From: Jatrophihabitans sp035642535
GTDB lineage: Bacteria > Actinomycetota > Actinomycetes > Mycobacteriales > Jatrophihabitantaceae
Direction of reading: 5' to 3'
Length of the DNA stretch: 64,000 nucleotides
NCBI GenBank assembly: GCA_035642535.1
Contig: DASQSE010000050.1
Coordinates: forward strand, 12,084 to 76,083
How positions within the stretch are numbered: the stretch's first letter is position 1; every line of letters begins with the position of its first letter. This document shows, piece after piece, positions 40,291 to 51,685 of the stretch. Under the pieces are notes generated by a model, which was not told the origin of the DNA, ran no database searches, and saw nothing but the letters and a program-made list of their open reading frames with translations. A program made the position numbers and the translations under genes.

Positions 40291-41889
40291 ATGCCGATCG
40301 TGTATCCGCACAAGACCGCGATGCCGTGCCGTGACCCGGAGCAGCGCCGCCGGAGCTGGGACGAGGTAGCCGAGGGCTACACCGTGGAACGCGCCATCGC
40401 CGAAGCCCGTCGGTGCCTGACCTGCCAGGACCCGGTGTGCGAACAGGGCTGCCCGGTGAACGTCCCGATCCGGGACTTCGTCCGTCATGTCGCGCTCGGC
40501 GACTTCGCCGGCGCCGCACAGGTGATCCGCCGCCGCAATCTGCTGCCGGCGATCTGCGGGCGCGTCTGCCCCGTCGAGCACCAGTGCGAGGCGCAATGCG
40601 TGCTCTTCCCGCACCAGGATCCCGTCGGCATCGGCCGGCTGGAGCGATTCGTGGCCGATTGGGAGCGCAGCAACGGCACCGGCGGCGAGTCCGCCGCACA
40701 GACGCTGTGCCGGGACGAGAAGATCGCGATCGTCGGGTCCGGCCCGGCCGGCCTCACGGTGGCCAGCGACCTCGCGCAGCTCGGCTACCCGGTGACGATC
40801 TTCGAGGCACTGCACGCGTTCGGCGGCGTGCTGCGCTACGGCATCCCGCAGTACCGGCTGCCGAAGGAGATCGTCGACGCGGACATCGAGCACCTCAAGG
40901 CGCTCGGCGTGGAGTTCGTGCGTGACGTGATCATCGGCAAGACGGTGACCATCGAGCAGCTCATGGACGAATTCGACTACTCGGCGGTCTTCGTCGGCAC
41001 CGGGGCCGGCTCACCGATCTTCATGAACATCCCGGGCGAGAACCTCAAAGGCATCTACTCGGCGAACGAGTTCCTCACCCGCGTGAACCTGATGCACGCG
41101 TATTCCTTCCCCGAGTACGACACGCCCGTCCGTCGGCCCCGGCGAGCGGCCGTGATCGGCGCCGGCGACACCGCGATGGACGCCGTGCGCTGCTCGATCC
41201 GACTCGGCGCCGAAGAGGGGCACATCGTGTATCGCCGCTCCGAGCAGGAGAAGGGCGCGCGCGCCGAGGACTACGAGCGGGCCCGCGACGAGGGCGTGAT
41301 CTTCGACTGGCTGACGCTGCCGGTGCGCTTCCTCGGCGACGAGAACGGCTGGGTGCGCGGCCTCGAGTGCATCCGCACCGAACTCGGCGAGCCCGACGAG
41401 TCCGGCCGGCGCCGTCCGGTGCCGATCCCCGGCTCCGAGTTCACCATGGAGACCGACCTGGTCGTCATCGCCCTCGGCACCAACCCGAACCCGCTCGTCC
41501 CGAAGACGACCTACGGTCTCGAGGTCGACCGGCACGGCTGCATCGTCGCCGATCCGCAAACCGGCGCGACGAGCCGGGAGGGCGTGTACGCAGGCGGCGA
41601 CATCGTGACCGGCGCGGCCACGGTGATCCTGGCCATGGGCGCGGGTCGCAAAGCGGCGACGGCCATCCACGAATACCTGCAGCATCGGCCGCAGAAGGCA
41701 CAGGCCGAGCAGTACCGCCGAGGGCGCGAGGAAGGCTTCGCGTGGGCGTGCGAGTTCGCCACGCCCGAGGAACTTCGCAACCTGGTGGACAACGCCGGCG
41801 AGCCCGGCCGCGACGAGGACGTCGATCCGCATTGGCGTGGCTTCCTCGCCGGTGTCGCCGAGGTCTTCGACGACGCAGGTCCGGTCTGA
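40291..41889 (+). CDS. NfnB/SudA-like (GltD-type) NADPH oxidoreductase
   Basis: 532 residues. The N-terminal iron-sulfur region has CLTCQDPVCEQGCPVN and CGRVCPVEHQCEAQC (two [4Fe-4S] clusters). FAD-binding GSGPAGLTVASDLA lies near 147 and the NADPH-binding IGAGDTAMDAVRCSI near 290, followed by IALGTNPNPLVP and GGDIVTGAATVILAMGAG. It is often annotated as glutamate synthase small subunit, but no large subunit is present and the neighbour is an NfnA-like protein. So ferredoxin:NADP+ transhydrogenation, possibly electron-bifurcating, is the better reading. It ends the operon and converges on the dihydroorotate-dehydrogenase-like gene with an 8-bp gap. Confidence 0.85.
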   Translation: MPIVYPHKTAMPCRDPEQRRRSWDEVAEGYTVERAIAEARRCLTCQDPVCEQGCPVNVPIRDFVRHVALGDFAGAAQVIRRRNLLPAICGRVCPVEHQCEAQCVLFPHQDPVGIGRLERFVADWERSNGTGGESAAQTLCRDEKIAIVGSGPAGLTVASDLAQLGYPVTIFEALHAFGGVLRYGIPQYRLPKEIVDADIEHLKALGVEFVRDVIIGKTVTIEQLMDEFDYSAVFVGTGAGSPIFMNIPGENLKGIYSANEFLTRVNLMHAYSFPEYDTPVRRPRRAAVIGAGDTAMDAVRCSIRLGAEEGHIVYRRSEQEKGARAEDYERARDEGVIFDWLTLPVRFLGDENGWVRGLECIRTELGEPDESGRRRPVPIPGSEFTMETDLVVIALGTNPNPLVPKTTYGLEVDRHGCIVADPQTGATSREGVYAGGDIVTGAATVILAMGAGRKAATAIHEYLQHRPQKAQAEQYRRGREEGFAWACEFATPEELRNLVDNAGEPGRDEDVDPHWRGFLAGVAEVFDDAGPV

Positions 41890-41897
41890 GGCGGGGG

Positions 41898-42904
41898 TCA
41901 GAAGCCGCCGTAGGTCCGCCGCGCTTCCTGGAGGGTGGCGACGTATCCGGCGCGTTCGTAACTCGCCTCGTGGCTGTCCGCGGGCACGGCCAACAGTCCA
42001 CGGAACTGCTCCGGCCGGTCGTAGCCTTTGCGGGCCATCCAGGCGCTCAGCCCGTCGAGCAATGCGGTGACGTGTGCAGGGCCGTGCCGAAGCAGCGCGG
42101 AGGCGGTCATGACGACGTCCGCTCCGGCGAGGAGGTACTTGATCACATCCGCTGCGGTTTCCACGCCGGTAGTAGCGGCGAGCGCCGCGTCGACCCGGCC
42201 GCGGAGCAGCGCGATCCAGGTGCGCGGCAGCCGGGCCTCGACCGGGCTGGACAGCTCGAGGGTGGCAGTGACGGCGAGCGTGTCGATGTCGATGTCGGGT
42301 TGCAAGAACCGGTTGAACAGCACGAGCCCGTCCGCGCCGGCCTGGTCGAGGCGCAGCGCGATCTCGCCGGTGGAGCTGAAGTGCGGACTCAGCTTGACGG
42401 CGACGGGCACGGACACTGCGTCCTTGACCCGGCTCAGGATGTCGAGATGGCGTTGTTCGACGTCCCGACCGAGGATGTGCGCGTTGCCGGGGACGAAGTA
42501 GATGTTGAGTTCGATGGCCGCCGCGCCGGCCTCTTGCATGGCATGCGCGTAATCCACCCAGCCGCCGGGAGTGGCGCCGTTGATGCTGCCGATGACGGGG
42601 ATGTCGACCGCCGCGGCGGCGCGTTCGAGCAGGCTCAGGTAGGGGTGTGGTCCGGTGTGATCGTCCGCGACGGCCGGGAAGTAGGACAGCGATTCGGCGA
42701 AGCTCTCCGTCCCGGCTTCGGCCAGCCGTGCCGTGGTCAGCGCGTCGCGGCGCAGCTGTTCCTCGAAGAGCGAGAAGAGCACGACGCCGCCCACGCCGGC
42801 GTCGGCGAGGCGCCGCACACCGTCGACGGTCTGCGACATCGGTGAGGCGGACGCGACGAGCGGGTTGCGCAGTGCCAGGCCCAGGTAGTCGGTGGACAGG
42901 TCCA

Positions 42905-42905
<1 letters not shown>
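41898..42905 (-). CDS. Dihydroorotate-dehydrogenase-like flavoprotein
   Basis: 335 residues forming a TIM-barrel FMN protein. NPLVASASPMS at the start, VAVKLSPHF in the phosphate/orotate region and GVETAADVIKYLLAGAD near the C-terminus match the family. It does not belong to a pyrimidine operon; its start overlaps the stop of the pyruvate:ferredoxin oxidoreductase (ATGA). This association with nifJ-type genes recurs in other bacteria to my knowledge, but the substrate is not known. It may be a ferredoxin-linked reductase rather than a pyrimidine enzyme. Confidence 0.8.
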
Positions 42906-46476
<3,571 letters not shown>

Positions 46477-46477
<1 letters not shown>

Positions 46478-48108
46478 CACGGCTCCTGGATCATGTCGAT
46501 GGCATGCACCGGGCACTGCTCCATGCAGGCCGCGCAACCGGTACACCGGTCATAGTCGAAGCGGTAGCGGTGCCCCTCGCCCAGCTTGATCACCGCGTCC
46601 TCCGGGCAGGCGCCCAGGCAGCCGTCGCATTCGAAGCAGTTGCCGCACGACAGGCACCGCCCGGCCTCGTAGACCCCCTGCTCGACGGACAGCCCGCCGA
46701 CCACTTCGCCGAAGCCGCCGACCCGCGCTTCCGGTTCGGCCACCGGCTGTTGCTGGCGGGCGGCGTCGCCGAAGTACCACAGGTGCAACTCGTCGAAGCC
46801 GGCCTCGCGGTGCTTGGGCGCACGCTCGTAGTCGGCCTCGCGCAGGTACGCGTCGATGTGCCGCGCGGCCCGCTTGCCGTGCCCGACTCCGATCGTGACG
46901 GTCCGCTCGCTGGGCACCATGTCGCCGCCGGCGAACACGCCCGGGCAGCCGGTCATCATCGACTGCGACACCTGCACCGTGCCGTCCCGCGCGAACGCCA
47001 CGCCCGGCAGGTTGCGCATGAACGCGCTCTCGGTGTCCTGCCCCAGCGCCAGGATCAAGGTGTCGGCCGCCAGCGTCTCCAGCCGGCCCGTGCCGCGTGG
47101 GAACCCGCTCTCGTCGAGTTCCATCACCTCGACCGTCATCTCCGGGCCGTCGAATGCGGTGATCGTGCGCAGCCAGTTGATCCGCACACCCTCGCGCTCG
47201 GCGTCCGCGGCCTCCTCCTCGTGCGCCGGCATCTGCTCACGGGTGCGTCGATAAACGATCATCGGCTCCTCGGCCCCCAGCCGGCGGGCCACCCGGGCCG
47301 CGTCCATCGCGGTGTTACCACCGCCGTACACCGCCACCCGCCGGCCGATCACCGGCCGCTCGCCGGATGCGACACCGCGCAGGAAGCTGACCGCGTCGAC
47401 CACCCGAGCTGCGTCCATCGCCGGGATGTCCACCCGCTTGGACAGGTGCGCGCCCACCGCTACGAACACGGCATCGAAGCCGCCGTCGACCTTGTCGGCC
47501 ATCAGGTCCTCGACGCGCTGGTTCACGACCATCCGCACCCCGAGTTCGGCGATGCGCGCGATCTCGTCGTCGAGAACGTCGCGCGGCAGGCGATAGGACG
47601 GGATCCCGTAGCGCATCATCCCGCCGGGCTCCGAGCCCGCGTCGCGGATCTCGACCTCGTGGCCGAGCATCGCCAGGTGATAGGCCGCGGACAGCCCGCT
47701 CGGCCCGCTGCCCACCACCAGCACGCGCTGGCCACTGGCCTGCGGCGGGCGGGGGAAGGTCCACCGCTTCTCCCGCGCCATGTCGCCGAGCATCCGCTCG
47801 ACGGAGTGGATCGAGACCGGGCTGTCGAGCCGCGCTCGGTTGCACACGCTTTCGCACGGGTGGTAGCAGACCCGGCCGTGAATCGCGGCGAGCGGGTTGT
47901 CAGCGACCAACTGCCGCCACGCCTGCTCGTGATCGCCCGCCTTGACGTGCGCCAGCCACGCCTGGATGTTTTCGCCGGCCGGGCAGCCGGCGTTGCACGG
48001 CGGCAACAGGTCTACGTAAACGGGCCTGCGCTCCCGGACCGGACCAGCACGCGAATGCCCGTGGAACAGATCCGGCAGCCGCGTGACATCACGCAGCGGC
48101 CCACTCAC
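46477..48108 (-). CDS. GltD-like NAD(P)H oxidoreductase with extra C-terminal ferredoxin domain
   Basis: 543 residues. N-terminal cysteine region (CNAGCPAGENIQAWL, then CYHPCESVC), FAD-binding GSGPSGLSAAYHLA, NADPH-binding YGGGNTAMDAARVARRLGA, and a C-terminal 2[4Fe-4S] ferredoxin (CLSCGNCFECDGCLGACP, CTGCAACMEQCP). GTG at 48108 is chosen because GGAGG lies 5 nt upstream and the conserved part starts soon after; longer forms would cross the promoter boxes. It is first in the operon with PFOR, overlapping it by ATGA. It probably transfers electrons between PFOR-reduced ferredoxin and NADP. It is a second, distinct relative of the NfnB-like gene at 40291. Confidence 0.85.
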
Positions 48109-48179
48109 GTTGGCCTCCGGAGGAGCACGCATGCCACGTCTGGATCGTAGGCCAGGGCCGCGGGTTGATCGAATGCAGT

Positions 48180-48201
48180 GGACCGTTGGGCCCATAGGCC
48201 C
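48180..48201. promoter_or_regulatory. DosR/DevR-like boxes upstream of the GltD-PFOR operon
   Basis: GGGCC-CATA-GGCCC (48188-48201) fits GGGNC-N4-GNCCC perfectly, and overlapping GGACC-GTTG-GGCCC (48180-48193) fits 7 of 8. The site is 72-93 bp upstream of the GltD-like start and 30 bp upstream of the divergent VOC gene, so it could serve either. Confidence 0.45.
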
Positions 48202-48230
48202 GCACCTGCGGTGCGCGAAGAATTCGGGTT

Positions 48231-48626
48231 ATGACGGATTCCATTCTTGATCATGTGTCCATCCAGTGCGTTGACCTGGCGGCGAGCGCGCGGTTCTACG
48301 ACGCGTTCTTCGCCGCCCTCGGCGCGGCGCGGGTGATGGAGTTCGGGAGCCCCGTGATCTCCGGCATCGGTTACGGCTTCGACGGCAAGCCCGAGTTCTG
48401 GATCGGGCGCCACCACACCGGCGAGGGGTTCCGCGAGACGCATTACGCCTTCGCGGCACGGGACCGCGCGACGGTGGGCGCCGCCTTCGAGGCGGCATTG
48501 GCAATCGGCGCGGAGGTGCTGCACAAGCCCCGGCTGTGGCCCGAGTACCACCCGAACTACTACGGCGCGTTCGTCCGCGACCCGGACGGCAACAACGTCG
48601 AGGCGGTCTGTCACCTGCCGGAGTGA
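48231..48626 (+). CDS. VOC (glyoxalase/bleomycin-resistance) family protein
   Basis: 131 residues with the paired beta-alpha-beta-beta-beta modules of the VOC fold. It starts ILDHVSIQCVDLAASARFYD, and the last strand ends with ..YYGAFVRDPDGNNVEAVCH, the usual metal-binding glutamate position. The His in the first strand and the Glu near the end fit a metal-site pair. Such proteins range from dioxygenases to glyoxalases; no specific substrate can be named. It is divergent from the GltD-like gene, with the DosR-like boxes between them. Confidence 0.85.
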   Translation: MTDSILDHVSIQCVDLAASARFYDAFFAALGAARVMEFGSPVISGIGYGFDGKPEFWIGRHHTGEGFRETHYAFAARDRATVGAAFEAALAIGAEVLHKPRLWPEYHPNYYGAFVRDPDGNNVEAVCHLPE

Positions 48627-48640
48627 GGCGGCCTGGAAAT

Positions 48641-48895
48641 TCAGAACTCGCCGCGCTCGGCGGCCACGACTGCGTGGTTGTACGCGCGGTGCGCCGGGGT
48701 CACCCTGGCCAGCCGCACCCTGGCCGCCTCGCTCAGATCGGCCTCGAAGCGCTCGCGCAGCTTGCCGACCGTCTCGCTGTACTCGGTCTCGGCGTCTCTC
48801 GTCGCTTGCTCGCGCTCGGTCTCGGCCGTGATGAGCGCGGCGTTGCGCGCGGCGCGGCGATCGGCTTGATCGAGGTCCCATCGAATGTTCGGCAT
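48641..48895 (-). CDS. Small highly charged helical protein, unknown
   Basis: 84 residues, rich in Arg, Glu and Ala with heptad-like spacing, so largely helical or coiled-coil. No known motif and no cysteine. GGAAGGAG lies about 7 nt before the ATG at 48895. It is convergent with the VOC gene (14-bp gap) and divergent from HypC, and a perfect DosR-like box lies 54 bp upstream. Possibly a small hypoxia-induced protein; function unknown. Confidence 0.6.
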   Translation of the reverse strand: MPNIRWDLDQADRRAARNAALITAETEREQATRDAETEYSETVGKLRERFEADLSEAARVRLARVTPAHRAYNHAVVAAERGEF

Positions 48896-48948
48896 GGGGT
48901 GCTCCTTCCTCTAATAACGAGGGTCGGCGAGACGGCTATGCGCAAACA

Positions 48949-48962
48949 GGGCCCTTCGACCC
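48949..48962. promoter_or_regulatory. DosR/DevR-like box upstream of hypC and the small charged protein
   Basis: GGGCC-CTTC-GACCC fits GGGNC-N4-GNCCC at all eight defined positions. It lies 54 bp from the minus-strand small protein and 85 bp from the plus-strand hypC start. Confidence 0.45.
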
Positions 48963-49046
48963 CACCCGGCACCACCGTTCGTCGCTTCGGCCTGCGGAGC
49001 CGATCACTGCGGGGATATGGTCTGCACGAAGGGTGGAGGAGGCGCC

Positions 49047-49274
49047 ATGTGCCTGGGTGAAGTGGGACGTGTCCAGGACGTGACCGACCGCGACTCGCTG
49101 TCGATCGCGCTGGACGGACGTACCGCGAGCGCCTCGGCGATGCTCCTCGACGTCGCTCCAGCGGTGGGCGAATGGGTGCTTGTCCATTCCGGATTCGTCA
49201 TCGGCAAGCTCACCGAAGCCGAGGCGCGCGCGGCGCTCGACGTCCGCCGGGCGGCTAGGGAGGAAGCTGTATGA
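49047..49274 (+). CDS. hypC: HypC/HupF-family hydrogenase maturation chaperone
   Basis: 75 residues. The N-terminus MCLGEVGRV carries the essential Cys2 of HypC, which binds the Fe(CN)2CO precursor and the large-subunit apoprotein; the Pro usually found at position 6 (MCLGxPG) is Val here. The OB-like core (VGEWVLVHSGFVIGKL) and C-terminal helix fit the family. GGAGGAGG precedes the ATG at 49047, so a longer form from 49017 is unlikely. It starts the operon with the EamA gene (ATGA overlap) and probably serves the hydrogenase encoded at 51063-56103. HypA, B, D, E and F are not in the window. Confidence 0.85.
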   Translation: MCLGEVGRVQDVTDRDSLSIALDGRTASASAMLLDVAPAVGEWVLVHSGFVIGKLTEAEARAALDVRRAAREEAV

Positions 49275-50230
49275 GGTCCGCCGTCGGCAAGGGAATGCTC
49301 CTGGCGCTCGCCGCCGCATGCGTGAGCGGCTGCACCGTGTTCGTCAACTCCTACGGCGTGGCGGAGTTCAGCAGCGCGACGGTCTACACGACGGCGAAGA
49401 ACGCGGTCGCCGGCGTCGTGCTGCTCGCCGTGCTCGTCCCGTTGGCCATGAGCCGGACGGGCGGTCGGGGTCTCGAGCTGACCCGCCCCCAGAGCGGCAG
49501 GCAGCTGCTCGGGCTGGCCGTGGTGGCGGTCGTCGGCGGCGGCGTGGCGTTCGTGTTGTTCTTCGAAGGGCTCAGCCGCATCGCATCGGACAACACCGCC
49601 CTGCAGGCGCAGTTCATCCAGAAGACGCTGGTCATCTGGGTAGCGGTGCTCGCGGTCGTGCTGCTGCGCGAGCGGGTCGGGCCGCTTCAGCTCGTCGCCG
49701 TGGCCGTGCTCGTCACCGGACAGGCAGTGCTCGCCGGCGGGGGGTCGGCCGTCTTCCACATCTCCTTCGGGCGCGGGGAGTACATGGTCCTCGCCGCGAC
49801 CGTTCTCTGGTCAATAGAGACCGTCGTGGCGAAGACGCTGCTCGCCGCGCTGAGCCCGTGGACGATCGCCCTGACCCGGATGGTCGGCGGCTCGGCACTG
49901 CTCATCGCGTGGGTGACGATCACCGGCAACGCCAGCCAGCTCCTGAACATGTCCGGCGACCAGTGGAAGTGGGTGCTCGCGACCGGTGCCGGACTAGCGC
50001 TCTACGTCGCACTGTGGTTCGCAGCGCTGTCGCTCGCGCCGGCGGTGAGCGTTACGGCGGTGCTGGTCGCGGCCGTTCCGGTCACGGCGGTGCTGGACGC
50101 GATGGTCAAACACGAGCCGCTGCGCCCGCAGCTGGACGGGCAGGCGATCGTGCTGGTCGGCGCTGCGCTGGCGTTCGTCGCAACGCTGCTCACCCGTCGC
50201 CTGCAGCCGGTGCGCGTTGCCGCCGACTGA
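49271..50230 (+). CDS. EamA/DMT-family transporter
   Basis: 319 residues with about ten membrane helices in two EamA repeats, typical of drug/metabolite exporters or importers. It is embedded between hypC (ATGA overlap) and the following gene (14-bp overlap), so it is likely a functional part of a hydrogenase-accessory operon. Transport of nickel or of a metabolite is possible, but neither is shown by motifs; no His-rich metal loops are visible. Substrate unknown. Confidence 0.85.
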   Translation: MRSAVGKGMLLALAAACVSGCTVFVNSYGVAEFSSATVYTTAKNAVAGVVLLAVLVPLAMSRTGGRGLELTRPQSGRQLLGLAVVAVVGGGVAFVLFFEGLSRIASDNTALQAQFIQKTLVIWVAVLAVVLLRERVGPLQLVAVAVLVTGQAVLAGGGSAVFHISFGRGEYMVLAATVLWSIETVVAKTLLAALSPWTIALTRMVGGSALLIAWVTITGNASQLLNMSGDQWKWVLATGAGLALYVALWFAALSLAPAVSVTAVLVAAVPVTAVLDAMVKHEPLRPQLDGQAIVLVGAALAFVATLLTRRLQPVRVAAD

Positions 50231-50996
50231 GCCCGACGGCGCGCTGACCTTCGCGCGCTTCGCCTACCCGCCTAACCAGCTCGGCTACTGCGGGCCGGAC
50301 GTGCAGGACGAGATCCTGCAGCGCGTCGACGCGCGGGCGGGTGGCCCGGAGCTGCGCGCCCTCGCGCGTGGCTTCGAGGGCGCGTGGCCGTACCTCCAGC
50401 TCATCGCGGCCGGCAACGGCATCGGCGATCCGCTCGACGCGCGGGTGGTCGAGGCGTACTGGATCGGCAACCGGCTGCTCGACCGCGTCGGCACCGCGAT
50501 GTTCGCCGACTCGCTCGTGCATCGCTTCGCGCCGGCACTGCGCTCGGGTACCGACCGCGATCGGCTGCTCGACCCGCTGTGGCGCGGCGGTGTGCCGCAC
50601 CACGGCTTCCATGTCTTCGGCGTGTATCCGTGGGTCGGACTGCTGCGCAGCGGCGCAGTCGACCAGGCGCTGCACGTCCTCGACCGCTGCCGCGTCCGCT
50701 GGGGGCGCATCACGGAACTGAGCGAGTCGCAGGCGACGGTCGAATCGCGCCCGCTCGTCTGGGACGGCCGGCACCTGGAGCTCGGCGCGCCGCGCGCCGA
50801 GCTCGCCTCGACCGCCCGAGCCGGTTATGTGCTGGCACCGCGGCTGCGGGTCGGCGAGTGGTGTGCGCTGCACTGGGACTGGGTGTGCGAGCCGCTCAAC
50901 CGCCGTCGGCTCGACGCGCTGCGCCGGTACACGCGTCAGCAGCTGGACGCGGTGAACAGCGTCCGCTTCCCCGCGCCGGCCGCCGCGCTCGCGTAG
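50217..50996 (+). CDS. Uncharacterised protein (DUF6390-like) in hydrogenase-accessory operon
   Basis: 259 residues, soluble, with no membrane helices. The N-terminal FARFAYPPNQLGYCGPD and the later HHGFHVFGVYPWVGLLR look conserved and contain several His and Trp residues. I recall a similar unnamed family (DUF6390) beside actinobacterial hydrogenases, but cannot verify it here. The start is probably TTG at 50217, overlapping the EamA stop by 14 bp; the next in-frame start would remove the conserved beginning. It ends just before a 51-bp inverted repeat. Function unknown; a role in hydrogenase assembly or regulation is inferred from position. Confidence 0.65.
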   Translation: MPPTEPDGALTFARFAYPPNQLGYCGPDVQDEILQRVDARAGGPELRALARGFEGAWPYLQLIAAGNGIGDPLDARVVEAYWIGNRLLDRVGTAMFADSLVHRFAPALRSGTDRDRLLDPLWRGGVPHHGFHVFGVYPWVGLLRSGAVDQALHVLDRCRVRWGRITELSESQATVESRPLVWDGRHLELGAPRAELASTARAGYVLAPRLRVGEWCALHWDWVCEPLNRRRLDALRRYTRQQLDAVNSVRFPAPAAALA

Positions 50997-51009
50997 GTAC
51001 ATGACAATC

Positions 51010-51070
51010 CCCTGTGATCAACAGGGCGCAACCGTCGTCACGTGACGTTTCGAGCCTGTTGATCAACTGG
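51010..51070. repeat. 51-bp inverted-repeat element, copy 3 (core 51015-51065)
   Basis: Core ends are TGATCAACAGG (51015-51025) and CCTGTTGATCA (51055-51065). The centre carries the palindrome GTCACGTGAC (51036-51045). Of the 29 internal bases, 12 are identical in all three copies (pattern AAC.GTC..C.....AC..TTC). It lies between the convergent gene ending at 50996 and the hydrogenase protease, whose TGA (51063-51065) is inside the repeat. Confidence 0.88.
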
Positions 51071-51569
51071 AGGGCGGCGGCGCGGCATCGTCGGCGAGCT
51101 CGGCGAGCTCGGCGAGCTCGGCGAGCACCGCCTGCACGACCTCGGGGACAGCCTTGGCGACCTCGTCGGACAGGCCGACGCCGAAGCCGAGGTCGGCCGC
51201 CTCGACCGCGAACACGACGAGTTGCTGCGGGGCGCGGTCGAGCGCCTCGGCGAGCTGCACCGCCTCGGGAATGCCGAGCCCGTGCGTGCTCGCCGCGGTG
51301 GCCATCAGCGATTCGCCCGCGAGCGTCGTACGGTGGACCTTCCCCGGCGCGCTCGGCTCGCACAGCACCGCGTCCACCACCACGGCCAGCGGCACGCCCG
51401 TCCAGGCATCGAAGAACTGGGTGGGCTCGCCGTCGCTGAGCGTCAGCGCGATGTCGGGCGGCAGCTGCTGCTTCTCGAGTTCGGCCAGGACGACCGGCCC
51501 CACGCCGTCGTCGCGCCGAAACTCGTTGCCCACCGCGATCACGACCGCCCGGGCGCCGCGCGCACTCAT
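51063..51569 (-). CDS. [NiFe] hydrogenase maturation endopeptidase (HyaD/HycI family)
   Basis: 168 residues. The fold-defining VIAVGNEFRRDDGVGP near the start contains the nickel-sensing Glu/Asp (GNEFRRDDG), VVVDAVL the second Asp, and STHGLG the later His. This protease trims the large-subunit C-terminus after nickel insertion. The C-terminus carries a four-fold 9-bp repeat (51092-51127) coding for Ala-Glu-Leu units. It is the last gene of the hydrogenase cluster, 116 bp after the large subunit, with an inverted repeat in the gap. Its stop lies in a 51-bp inverted repeat. Confidence 0.88.
   Translation of the reverse strand: MSARGARAVVIAVGNEFRRDDGVGPVVLAELEKQQLPPDIALTLSDGEPTQFFDAWTGVPLAVVVDAVLCEPSAPGKVHRTTLAGESLMATAASTHGLGIPEAVQLAEALDRAPQQLVVFAVEAADLGFGVGLSDEVAKAVPEVVQAVLAELAELAELADDAAPPPSS
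51092..51127. repeat. 9-bp tandem repeat (4 units) in the hydrogenase protease gene
   Basis: CGGCGAGCT is repeated three times and followed by CGGCGAGCA, encoding repeated Leu-Ala-Glu units near the protease C-terminus. Such short repeats can change copy number by slippage without breaking the frame. Confidence 0.8.
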
Positions 51570-51595
51570 CGCGTCCCGCCTTCCGCACCGATGTC

Positions 51596-51664
51596 GATCA
51601 GGTTTTCCTGGGTTAGGGCCGCTGCCGGACGGATTCAGCGTCCACCAGACAGGAAAACGCGATC
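51596..51664. repeat. Inverted repeat between hydrogenase large subunit and protease
   Basis: GATCAGGTTTTCCTG (51596-51610) and CAGGAAAACGCGATC (51650-51664) are complementary at 13 of 15 positions across a 39-nt spacer. It lies in the 116-bp gap between two co-directional genes, so it may stabilise or attenuate the hydrogenase transcript, or may be an old mobile-element end. No other copy was seen in the window. Confidence 0.6.
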
Positions 51665-51685
51665 AACGCGACCCGCCGCGAGCGC

